Below, piece after piece: positions 33,401-45,400 of a stretch of DNA of 64,000 nt. The stretch spans positions 6,723,453 to 6,787,452 of the forward strand of contig NW_017804242.1 of assembly GCF_001625305.1 (NCBI RefSeq), read 5' to 3'. The notes beneath the pieces are model-generated. The model worked only from the letters and a program-made list of their open reading frames with translations. It had not been told where the DNA came from and ran no database searches. Origin of the DNA: Branchiostoma belcheri (lineage: Eukaryota; Chordata; Leptocardii; Amphioxiformes; Branchiostomatidae). The position numbers and the translations under genes are program-made. Positions within the stretch are counted from its first letter, which is position 1. Each line of letters opens with the position of its first letter.

Positions 33401-36400
33401 AGTTAACAAATGACGAACTGTTCACATGCATAATGTCATCGTCTAAACACCTGGTGATTGAGAAACTCTGTGAATTCGTGTACGCATGTTTTAAGAGGAG
33501 AGAAGAAACTAGTAAGCTATTGTAAGCTCTAGAGTTAGATGAAGTATAGTATACAGTAGCTGTTTGTTTTGTTTTTCTTCTTATACAACGCCCTATGTTC
33601 TAGTACTAGTAAGTAGCATCACCCAGTATGTTATATCATCCAATGCATTTAGCCCGGAAGGGCATGAATATGCAATAAACATCATTGTCATTGTCATTAA
33701 TAAAGTAAAAATTAAGCATGATGGAAAGCTAATCAGTGTTTGTTTTTCCTTTCTTCCTCTTTCGTTGATACGTCTGAAGTTTTGACCCAGACCCGACTGT
33801 CCGCCACACGACGTGGAACATCCTGGTGGGAGGGGCGTTCTTCAGGTGCGCCATGTACGCCGTGAACCAGGCTCAGGTGCAGAGGTACCTGTGCTGCCCG
33901 TCCATCAAAAAGGCACAACTGTGAGTACAGCCGTAGTGTTCAATTTGGCAAAAGCGTTTACATAATAAGTAACGAGCTAAAAGCCTCTTAGATGGAGGTC
34001 TGAGCCCTCTGTCCTCCTCAAGGTTGGACAAGTCAAGCCCTAATAGTTAAAACGCCATTGCTATACACTAGTACAATGTAAATACATATGTTTTTATGGG
34101 AGTGGTAGCTCACTAGTTAGTACAACTATTACATGGCTGTTGGTTTAGGTTAGTTCTCACACCCGTTAATGTGCAAACAACATTACAGTTTAGGGCTTAG
34201 AGATTTGTTTGAAACTGGAGTTTGACACCGCGGATTTTTAATTGTCATTACTGTAGCAAACTTCTTCATTCACAACCACTTGTTTAACAACAACCGACAT
34301 TTCGATGACTGCCTGTCATCTTCATCAGGGCAATTATGACTGGTTCACAATGCACTGGAGCTAGGTTGTACTGGTGACAATGCGGTCCCAAACGGCATGT
34401 AATTGTGGTATACATAGATATCGTCACAACATAGTGAGATATGCGGTTCCAAATGTGTTACAGAGCCCTCTACTGGAACATGCCGGGACTGATAGTCTTC
34501 ATCTTCTTCGCCGTTCTGAGTGGGATGGTGATGTACGCACGGTACTATGACTGCGACCCGAAGACTATGGGATACATTAGCAGCTCAGATCAGGTAGGCT
34601 GTCAACTGTCTTTACGCCAAAAAGCAGTTACTCAAGCAACTGGATATGATTTTTGAAATGGTCAGACGTTTCAGGTAGTATCCACTAGCTTTCGTCAGTT
34701 TATAAATATTTTATAAACCTGCATTTCTCCTCTGGTCTCTCTGTCACTGACAAAAGCTAGTGGATACCAGCTGAAACGTCTGACCGTTTCCAAAACCATA
34801 TCCAGTTGCTTGAGTAACTGTTTTTTGGCGTATCTTATTACCTGGATGTCTAACCTTCATCGACGTGTCAGCAGTCTTTGTTCTGGAAAACGTTTCGTCG
34901 GGTTGGTGGTATTTTAATGGTTGAAGAGGAAGTTTTATACACAAACACGAGATGTTTTGGTAGTCATTTTGTTTTAAATAATGTCAGTATTTCTCCAAAG
35001 GTAAAAAAGGATCGCCGAAAAAAAATGTTGAGCCGATCGTCACATGGTTGGGGACGGGGGACGACACCGACTTCAAGCCGCTATTGTTTCTTCTTCCTCT
35101 TCTTCTCCAAACTAATAAGGTCAATGACCTGAACCAGACGTCTGTCACCATGGTTACTAGTCTTGGGTTACATCATGTTGCAATTTTAGGCAATTTTTTA
35201 GGAGGAGGGACTTAGATGTCTGTCACTATCTGAATTTGTTTGAGGAATAATTGACAGAGCAAAACATATGCGAAGCTAAAGATTATGTAGCCTGACTAAA
35301 TCTGCGCTCCTAGCGGCCGGCCCGGTATTACACGGAGCGCAGATTTAGTCAGGCTAAAGATTGTGCATTTGCTTTGCAAATGTTTTCTTTCTTGTATTGA
35401 AAATGTGCTCGTTCTTACAGATGATGCCGTACTTTGTGATGGACATCCTGAGCCAGTTCCCCGGCATGCCTGGTCTCTTCACGGCCTGTGTGTTCAGCGC
35501 GGCTCTCAGCACGATGGACTCGGGACTAAACGCGCTGGCCGCCGTGGCACTGGAGGACTTCGTCAAGCCCTGCTTTCCTAACCTCAGCGACGAGAAATAC
35601 ACGTGGATTTCCAAGGCTCTAGGTGCGTACACCAACAGCTTACTACAGTATAAATAGTTGTATATGTACAATACTTATCGTGCGTACAGCAATCTGTGGA
35701 CTCATTGGCCAAGTATATGGAGGAGAGGGCTGCTTCGGTGTTGTATATTGAATTGAATTGAATTTTTTATGTGTCGCCCATAGAAAAAAGCCATACAAAC
35801 AGAGAAAGAGCTCATGATACGTTACAATTGTGCATCGAAGTCCAGTCTTTTATTGCCTTCGTCGAGAAGGCTATGAAATCACTTTGCTGCAGTGTGGGAG
35901 ACTATGCGGCATAACTCTTGAAGGCATTGTTCGTTGTTCATGATTTTTGGTAGGCAGGTTACCGTTGGGAGACCAAGGTCAAGTTAAAAAATGAGCCTCG
36001 TGGGGGCCTACGTTACTGCAGTCACACCACCCAACCAGCTATTCCAAAATATGCCCCCAGACATCATTGCTTGTTTCTATTTTCACAGCTATGGTTTCTG
36101 GTCTGTTCATGATTTTGGCAGGCAGGTTACCGTTGGAGAGACCAAGGTCAAGTTAAAAAATGAGCCTTGTGGGGGGTCCCTACGTCACTGCAGTCACACC
36201 ACCCAACCAGTTATTCCAAAATTGGTCCCCGGACATCATTTTTTGTTTTTATTTTCACAGCCATTGTTTTTGGGCTGTTCATGATTTTTGGCAGGCAGGT
36301 TACCGTTAGGTAGACCAATGTCAAGTTCAAAAATGAGCCTCGTGGGGGTCCCTACGTCACTGCAGTTACACCACCCAATTCAACCAGCTATTCTAAATTT

Positions 36401-39400
36401 GTCCCCTGAACATCATATTGCTTGTTTTTATTTCACAGCCATGGTTTTTGGCCTGCTGACGATCCTGATGGCGTTTATCGCCTCCAACATGGGCCCGGTG
36501 TTCTCAGCAGTCATCAGTCTGTTCGGGATGATCGGAGGACCGATTCTTGGGATCTTCGTGCTCGGGATGATGTTTCCGTGTGCCAACAAATGGGTGAGTA
36601 TACTGCACAAAATCCTATCTTTATTTTTAATTTTATTAATTATAATTAAGCACGTTTTAAAGCTTGCGTAAAGATATTTATGCGGTAAGGGAAGAAACGC
36701 GTTGTTTTAAGGTGTGCTTTAAGAACAGATTTTTGTAGTCCTTTTGTATTGAGAACCGTGCTTTATCCACAACAATGCTCAGACACGCATACGGTTCTGG
36801 ATATAGTCCACGCGTATCCAGAATCGATTCTGTAGCCTAGATCCTAATTATAGCCCATTTAGGTATAGGCATAGATAGATACGGTTCTGAATAGGGTGTT
36901 TTGAAACGCTCTACAACGACATGTACGTACGTGTAGCCAACATTAAAATTACCGGTAAGAAAAAAAAACACATTTTGAGTTCATTGAAACATGCTGACCA
37001 CAATGCCCTGCCTTCTAGCCGTCTAGCAACCATTGAAATTAAACTCCTCGCATATTTAGATCGTGTCTTCCTCATTTTAATCATCAAGCTTGATTATGTG
37101 AGCTGATTTTTTAAACACTTCCCACACCAACAGGGAGGTCTGGTAGGCCTTTTGTTCAGCCTTGTCATCACCCTGTGGATCGGAATGGGTCAGATCGTGT
37201 GGCCGATGTCCAGGCAGGCACCGCCGATCTCCATCGAAGGATGTCCCGCTGATCTGCCCGCTAACGTCACGGCAAACTTCACCGGCAGCCCCGCCACGCT
37301 CACGACCACGGCTCGGTACAACATCACCACTCCGGCTGGAGATGCAGTCAATCAGTAGTATGTAACAATTGATATATCCTAATCGAATTGGTCACATGTT
37401 TGCCCGAAATAATAGTGCCTCCGGTAGTGCCAAACTTTGGCTCATTCTCAATGACTACTATCTACAATTCCAGAAATATGCTACTACACATACATACATA
37501 CAAACATACAGTACATGCATCCATGCTTAATCCATGCTTATGAAGCATATAAAAACTTTCATTCACTCATTCATTCATTCAACAGACTCAGCGGTTCTAA
37601 CTCCATTGGATTAAGAATCGGTGGAAAAGATATAGTGGTCAACTATCCTACATTGAACTTGAGTTGATAAAGTGGGATTGGATAACGTTGGCTTTTGTTA
37701 TCTGTTTGTATTTATATTTGAATTTTTGTTAAGTGGCACTGGCAAAATAAGTTGAGTGCAGCAACTCTTTGTCTTCATCTTAGTTGTTGTTTTGAATTTA
37801 AATTTAAAGAAAAAGGTTGAGAGGATCTAGAAGGAACACAATTCAACAAGGTAACCAATTATTTGAGTCCCACATCGTCATCGCTGTTTAAAAGCCTTTC
37901 TTGTTTCCCCATGCCAGCCCCCCTGAAGCAGCGCTGTACGAACTGTCGTACATCTACCTCGGAGCGGTGGCCACGCTCAGCTGTGTCATTGTGGGACTCT
38001 TAGTGAGCTTCGTAACTGGTACGTGAACAAGGTTACATCTTATACCTTAGATGATGTATTTTATTCCAACTGAAGTACAAATTATGCAAAACAGGATCTA
38101 ATTTGCATAATTAATGGGGACATTTTAAAAATCAGCTACATTCCATGATAGGGCTATTTAGCTCGTGACATATGTACTTGACAAAGAAACATTGAAATAC
38201 TGATCATGTAAATGAGAGCTAATTTGCATAATTAATGAGACAATGTTATAATTCCATAGTAGTGGTAACTACCTGGAATGTTAAACTCGCTTGGGGCATT
38301 TGAATGTTGTAAGTGAAGGTGAACATCATTAAACATATCTGCAAATTATGGCCTCATTTGCATAATTAACGAATAAATGGCCTTCTTTGTTCAGAAAAGA
38401 TTGGTATTGGGTGGAGAATATAATTCATGCAAATGATCTTATTCATGGGGAATAATTGATCAGTCATAAAGGTCATCATTTGGCGAAGGTCGTGGAACTC
38501 TAGTATTTCAGGATGACTCCAGTAAAGATCAGAATTTTTGGGTCATTGTTGTACATTTCATGAAGGAAGTAGCTTTTCTACTGGCCGAACAGTCGTTAAT
38601 AGATACAAGCAATGACTACACTCCCATTGGTAAAGAAACTATCTTTATTGGCTTAGTGTTGGCCATTACAAAAATATGATATCCTAAAACTCTAATTAAC
38701 AATAATTTGAGGGTCAATTCCTCTTTCACTAAACAATTTACGGTACATCTATACAAATTGGACAAACAACTTTGCTGTTAACACACAGTGCAAAGGAAAG
38801 CACAGCAGTATTTCTAACCAATTCTGGGGTATAGCGTAGTAGTAAGATTTGCCCGAGTGTTCCTACAGTTTATCAATCCTCTTTCTAATGTCGTCCTGTT
38901 GCAGTTTGTCACCTGTCTCAATGGCGATGGCCATAGCTGATTGGTACTGGGATTTGGCCAGGTCCTTCTTTCCCAGTTTCTTGTAAGATAGAGCTATGTT
39001 TTTAAGTGCTGTTGTCTGTGATTTCTTGTCTCTATCCTCTTGTCTCATCTTGAGGTGGTTTTGATACATGGCCAGGGCTTTGTCATACTCCTTGAGCTCA
39101 AAGTGGGCCCTCCCGAGTCTATCGTAAGCCAGTCCCTCTTCATGCCTGTCCTTCAACCGCCTGGATAGTGCAAGGTGCTGTTGATAATACTGGATTGCTG
39201 TACGTTGGGAGTGGACTTGTTCTCTGAACATCTCACCTATCTGGAAACTAGCATTCATCTGTTTACGCTGCTCCTCTGCATTTTGTGATGCTACAGTGCT
39301 CTCTAGATACTGTACCATTGGTGCACGGTCCACATTGGAATGAGTTTTTCCTTGTGCACCCTGGTCTACGTCTTCACGTATCTTCGAGGCTTTCTGTAAT

Positions 39401-42400
39401 AACCTCAAACCTGCATCATGCTCCCCCATTTCGAAATGAGCCATTCCCAATCTCTCGCAAGCCACTCCCTCGTGATGCTTGTCCTTCAACTGCCTGGCTA
39501 ATGGCAGAGCCTCATCGTAGTACTGGATGGCTGCACGTGGAGAGTGGAGTTTATATTTGTGCAGGTCACCCATCATGAAGTAAAAATTCATCTGTCCATG
39601 TTGATCTAGTGTCTGCTGTGCCATCTGTAAGGCCGTATTAAGATGAGATGCTGCAAGGTCCAGATTACCCTGTAAACTGCATGTAATACCTATTGTCGTG
39701 TGTATTTCTATCTGCTCTTTCTTCTCTCCGTCCTCTTGCCTAATCTTTAGGGCCTTTTGCAAACACTCCAGGGATGCCCCATACTCCCCCATAGCACAAT
39801 GGACCAGTCCAAGTCTGTTGCAAGCCAATCCCTCTCCACGCCTGTCCTTCAACCGCCTGGCTAGTGCAAGAGCCTGTTTATAATACCGAATGGCTGTACG
39901 TGGGGAGTGGAGTTGTTCACTGTGCATCTCACCAATTTCGAAGCAAACCGTCATCTGGCCATGTTGATCTCCTGTCTGCTGTGCCATCTGTAGGGCCGTG
40001 TTGAAGTGGGATGTTGCTAGGTCCAGTTTACCCAGTCGCATGTATACATTACCCACATTAATGTGTGCTGCTATCTGCCCTTCTTTGTTGTCATCCTCTT
40101 CGACAATTTGCAGTTGCTTTTGACCCCACTCCAGAGCTGCACCATACTCACCCATCTCATAATGGATCTGTCCAAGTCTGTTGCAAGCCAATCCCTCCTG
40201 GTCCTTTAACCGCCTGGCTAGTGCAAGAGCCTGTTTATAATGCTGGATGGCTGTACGTGGGGAGTGGAGTTGTTCACTGTGCATCTCACCCATCTTAAAG
40301 TAAACCTTCATCTGTCCATGTTGATCTCCTGTCTGCTGTGCCAGCTGTAGGGCTGTGTTGAAGTGGGATGTTGCAAGGTCCAGTTTACCCAGTAACCTGT
40401 ATACATCACCCACATTTGCGTATGTTGTTATCTGTACTCTCTTGTTTCCATCCACTTTGCTCATCTCAAGGCTCTTCTGATGCCACTCCAAAGCTGCGTC
40501 ATTATTCTGCTTGTCCGAACAAGCACGTCCCAGCCTGTTGTAAGCCGCCATCTCTGCGTCCTTCCTACCCAAGTCTCTGGCCAGTGCCAACACCTCTGTG
40601 TAGTACCTGTGTGAGACCTCTGGTTCCTCTAGCTGTTCTCTGTGTAAGTCACCCAGCATGCAGTAAATATCCATCTGTTCAGTCTTGTTTCCTGTCTCCA
40701 TGGCAACAGCCAAGGCTGATTCATAGTTAGTTTTTGCATCTGACACTTGACCTGATAGTGCCAATGATGAGGCCAGGTTTTTGTAAGCGATGCAAACATC
40801 AGTTTCATTCCCTGCATCTACTCTATAGATAGCCAGAGCCTTTTTATGGTTTGTAAAGGCTTCAGCTTGGAGACCTAATATATCACATGTTACGCCTAGT
40901 CTGCTGTAGGCCTTGGCTTGTTTTGTGTCTTCTGACAGTGCCTGAGAACACTCTAACATGTTCTGGTAATACTGCAGAGCTGACTGTGGGTTGCGTAGTT
41001 TTGTCCTGTAAAGATCTCCTATCTGACAGTACAGGTCAAACTGTTTTCCCTTGTCTCTCAGTACTGTAGGCTTGTTTAGTTCAGCAAGGAGAGTCTCCAG
41101 TGTACCCTGGACGTCACCCTCGCCTACAGGTCCGAGAAAGAACCTTTTAGTGCCTTTAGGCCTTTCCAATTTCATGGAAGGAATAAATTGTACTGGATTT
41201 TTTCATCTTTAGATATAGAGCAAATAACATGCAAAAACAAAACATTGACTTTTCAACAGTGTAATAGAGGCGACAACATTGATCTTTCATCAGCAAAATT
41301 CAGCATAAACAAAATTAGTCGAAAATGTGCAAAAGACGACTACAGCTGCCCTATTACATTTTGCATGTGCAATCCACGTGTGCCACAATATCCGAGGGAT
41401 ACAAACTAACCCTAACGTCTGCCCATTGTAGAATCTTCTTTAGATTATTGCAAACTTTAAAATAGTAACTTGTGATATTGTAACAAAATTGATTCGGATC
41501 CGAGTATAAGTCGCAACAAGTAGCTTTCACAATACTGCCAACTGTGAATCAGTGTAACAAATAACATATGCATGGTAAAAGTCATGAGCATGCTATCTAT
41601 TGAAGAGGTTCATCAGTAACGTAAAATATCATTTAGTAGAATATTCCTCAATCAGTGACTGTTTTGAAAGGTAGAAACACGTATCTCCAAATTTTCGATG
41701 TCCTCTGTACATCTTGATCACGGAGGGACCTAGTCTCGCGAGAGCACGAGACTATGCCGAGACTTGTGTAGATCTTCTGGCGTCCCCGCCTCCTTGCGGA
41801 GTAGATCCGCACAAGTCTCGACCTAGTCTCGTGTTCGCGAGACTAGGTCACTCCGTGATCAAGATCGATGTACAGTGGACATCGAAAATTTTGATTGAGG
41901 AATATTCTACTAAATGAGCTTGCTAGTATTAAATCCTCTTACCTGTGGGTGAGTCGGGTCTGCTGAGTCCTGATCCTGGAGTGCCTGTCACATAGCCAGA
42001 TGAGTCAGAGCTTATGGAGGAAGTCCTCTTTCGTCGAGGTCCCATCAGTCGTTCCAGTTCCTTGATGTCCAGTGAGACCAGTTCTGACATCACCTGTGGA
42101 CCCTCCGTGTCACCAATGGTCTGATCTTCTGTGGATTTATAATGTTTTCTATGAGTACTGTAAAATCTATGGATTTAAATTCACATTTCGACACTTCGAA
42201 GCAGCGAAACATTCAGATTTACAATTTTGTTTTACCATTTGTTTGTAGTTAGCAAACTTTCATAGCATGAAAGTTCATCTGTGTTCCCTGTCTGTGTTGG
42301 TGCAAGTCAGAGACGGGGGCGACACAAGTTATCTGGCACGTATGACCCGCTACTACGGTCACGTATCTCTGACGTCACGTTCCAAGAGTAGAATTTTGGA

Positions 42401-45400
42401 TGAGTCCCAATTCATTGTAGTGTTGGCAGTTAAAGTCTTTATTTCATAATTTTATCTATCATAATGATTATTAATATGACAAAGTTAATCCTCAAATCTC
42501 TTTTACCTGTTGTTTCCTGAGCTGGTATAACTGACGCCCCAGCAGGTTTGAGGACAGAGTTGATCTCCCCGACCTCCGTGTCTTCTGGTGTTTCCTCGGG
42601 TGTGCTGGCTGTTTGGACAGAATGGTGATTCATTAGATGGTTTGGTTTATTGAAGTTGCAACAGTGCAATACACATGGGAGACAGGCAGCTGTTGCTGGT
42701 GTTGTGTCCCACACATAAAAACAAACACAGGACAGACCATACTCATTTTAACCTGGGTTAATTGGGGAAAGTCGTGTTAAGTACCTTTCCCAATGGCACA
42801 AGATTGGTGGCATGTCAGGACTCGAACCCGGGACCTCTTGGTTCCGAGTCGAGCACTCTGCCGTTGCGCCACGTGCACGACCCCACGTTAGACATCCCAG
42901 ATTAGCCGGTAGAAGGACCAGTCAATGTTGCATTAGACAGTGAGACATCGTAATCGGATAGCGATTTATACTTAGTGTGTTTTTGTTTACATCATGATCC
43001 ACTATATCATATTTAATGTAATTATTCGAATAAACGTTGTGACTGGTTTGTCATATGTTACATGTACCTGCTATCTGAAGATTGCCTAGTTTGTTGAGAA
43101 GATCATCGTCTCCATCGTCCCTCTGTGTAGGTAGTGGCACTTTGTGGAGGTGTTGCTCAGGCACTTTCTTCTGATCCAGATGGAGAACGTCCAACACGCT
43201 GCTAGTGGTGTAGGTGTGTGGCTGATAGAGGGGGTACTCCAGAGGTAGTCTTGGCATGAGCGGGCCTTTGAACAGCAAGTGTTCGGAGCGTGTTCAGAAA
43301 TTGTCACAGATAATAGTCACATAAAGGTAAAACCCCCATCAATCTTTCGCCATTTTGTCTGTTTGATGGTTCAGTATGTCAGTAATGAAAGCCGGCGACA
43401 CCCCTATCTTAGATTTAGTACAGTTACTAAAGGTATCATCCTGAAATCGAAATATCACGTACGCATTTCAATGGACCTTCAAAAATCTAAGTGGGGTCGT
43501 GTGGCGTAACGGTAAAGTGTTCGGCTCAGACCCAATAGGTCCCGGATTTGAATCCTGCCAGAAGCCACCGAACTTGTGCCCTTGGGAGTGATTCAAACCT
43601 TACCAAACAAAACCTACAGTAGGAGAATCAAAGTTCCAATATACCTTTTCCTTCGGTAGCAGGTGAGGTGAGGATGTAGATCAGGGCCTTCCTGAAGTCC
43701 TCTGCGTTGATGGTTGACTTCACAGAGACGTTCTCAGCACAGAGTTGCTGTAAGGTTTCCTCTCTGATCAAACTACCAACCATCAGGTCATTGAGTTTTC
43801 CACTTTTGTACATGAACCAGAGTTGACCCAAGCCGCCCAAGTCTGTACATTGCGTGTAGAAGACCAGGCTGCCTGTCTTGACATCTGTAACATTCACGCC
43901 TTTGATTCCTTCCAGTTGCCTGATAGCTTCCGCAGTGTCGAGTAGGTCTTCCACTGTTTTGATTTCTGGTTTTATCTGCTCTAGCAGACCGAGAGTTTCG
44001 TCTGTGAAAGTTGTGATGTCGAGAGTGACAAAAGCCTTCTTTGCCGAAGCATAGCTTAGCAGTTCCTTGGGGGTTTTGACGGTTGGCTTCACCTGTGCAA
44101 GTATCTCTACCACGATGGGCAGTGGAGGAGGTATATCTAGAGTACAAAGATGGTAAACAAGGTTAGATGCATCGCATACAAGGTACTTTCTGTTTGAAAG
44201 CATTCAACAGGTTAGCATTTTGTTAACTGAGTTGGTGCTATACGAGCTCTACAGCTTGTAGATCAAGTCAAATAAGTCAAATGTTACCCGTTATAATGTA
44301 TCATATGCACGCTGATGAAACTTACCTCGTTTTGTGCGTTTCCGGCCTCCAACATTCTCCCATAAAGTATCCGTGCCTCTCTTTCTTGACTGGATTTGAG
44401 CTGGCTGCTGTGCAACGTTCCCAGCTGCAAAGTGTCCAACATTTGGCACTAGAAGGAGGTATACGTTTAGCAGATTGATAATATGCATTCAGCACATCGT
44501 TAAGTATTTTTACAGTGTTAAGCATGCACAAACAACAGGAATGTATGTGCCATGTCATCTTTTACAAATCGATGACAATCAAAACCAATCATCAAATTTG
44601 GTAATCATAATCATTATTAAAGTTTAAGATGCTCAACAGTGTTCATTATATGGAAATCCGTTCCTTTTACATAACTTCTATTAGTTTATTCTTTTGTTCA
44701 AATCAGTAAGGATGTTATTAGATGAGATAAGATATAAAACAAAGATGTACTCACCTGCATCTGTACAAGCTTTGACGAACTGCTGATGAGATTCTTCCCA
44801 GTACTTTGAGGACAGAAGCTTCTTCTTACACCTTGCTGCTGTTTCAAACTCTGTCCTGTTGTGCTTTAGCATTCTCTCGATGCTGCGAGCTAGACATTTC
44901 ACAGTGACACCTTCCTCATGTTCATCCATATCAACAATGGAATGATGCAGCTCATCTACATGTTCCTGGATGAAGTCTGCCAGCCCAGACTTGCTTGATA
45001 CAAGAACAGGGACGCCTGCTGCGATGGCCTCCAGGCCGACCAGTCCGAACGGTTCAGCACGAGAAGGCATCAGGACCAGGTGGGCCTGCATCATCTCTTT
45101 ACAGATGTCCTTCTGTGAGCCGTATGGGAGGAGGGTTATCTGTAGGTTTGCTGACTTACGGTGCTTTAGGATTGCCTTGCGTGTTTCAATGACATCTTTG
45201 TCAACTCCCATGACACGAAACTTAACTTTCATCTTCTCTGCTACAAGGCTCAGGGATTCAACAGAAAGGTCATATCCCTTCAGTTTTTCAACACCCTTCA
45301 CCCTACCGATGGACAGGACCACCAGTGTCTCTGTGTTCTTGTATTCAGCTTCTGCATCTTCAAAGATCTTGGAAGGTCTCGGAACAAACTTGACATGCTG

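Larger units (their letters stand above)
37840..43521. repeat. segmental duplication, copy 1
   Basis: Homologous in order and orientation to 56760-62721. Shared contents: the 45-bp dispersed repeat, SLC5A8 exon 12, A+T-rich intron with aatttgcataattaatg, the TPR exon, three linker exons, a foldback and a SINE. The last about 251 bp (43271-43521 versus 62471-62721) look identical by eye, then homology stops inside a tRNA-like SINE head. Confidence 0.93.

Noticed and set aside
41188..41409. Frame upstream of the TPR exon on the + strand; likewise the + frames 39285-40817 and 57900-60247
   Set aside because: Opposite-strand shadows of the TPR exon and its flank.
42267..42449. 60-codon + strand frame kept almost unchanged at 61061-61243
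   Set aside because: Similarity is explained by the segmental duplication. It has no domain, no supporting splice sites and lies within an intron.
42780..42884. Possible tRNA gene on the - strand
   Set aside because: Same sequence occurs at 46.1 and 61.6 kb with a SINE body and tail.
43279..43509. 76-codon + strand frame identical at 62479-62709
   Set aside because: Identity comes from the 251-bp identical duplicated intron segment, and it opens into a SINE head. The identity itself is reported as a finding, not a gene.
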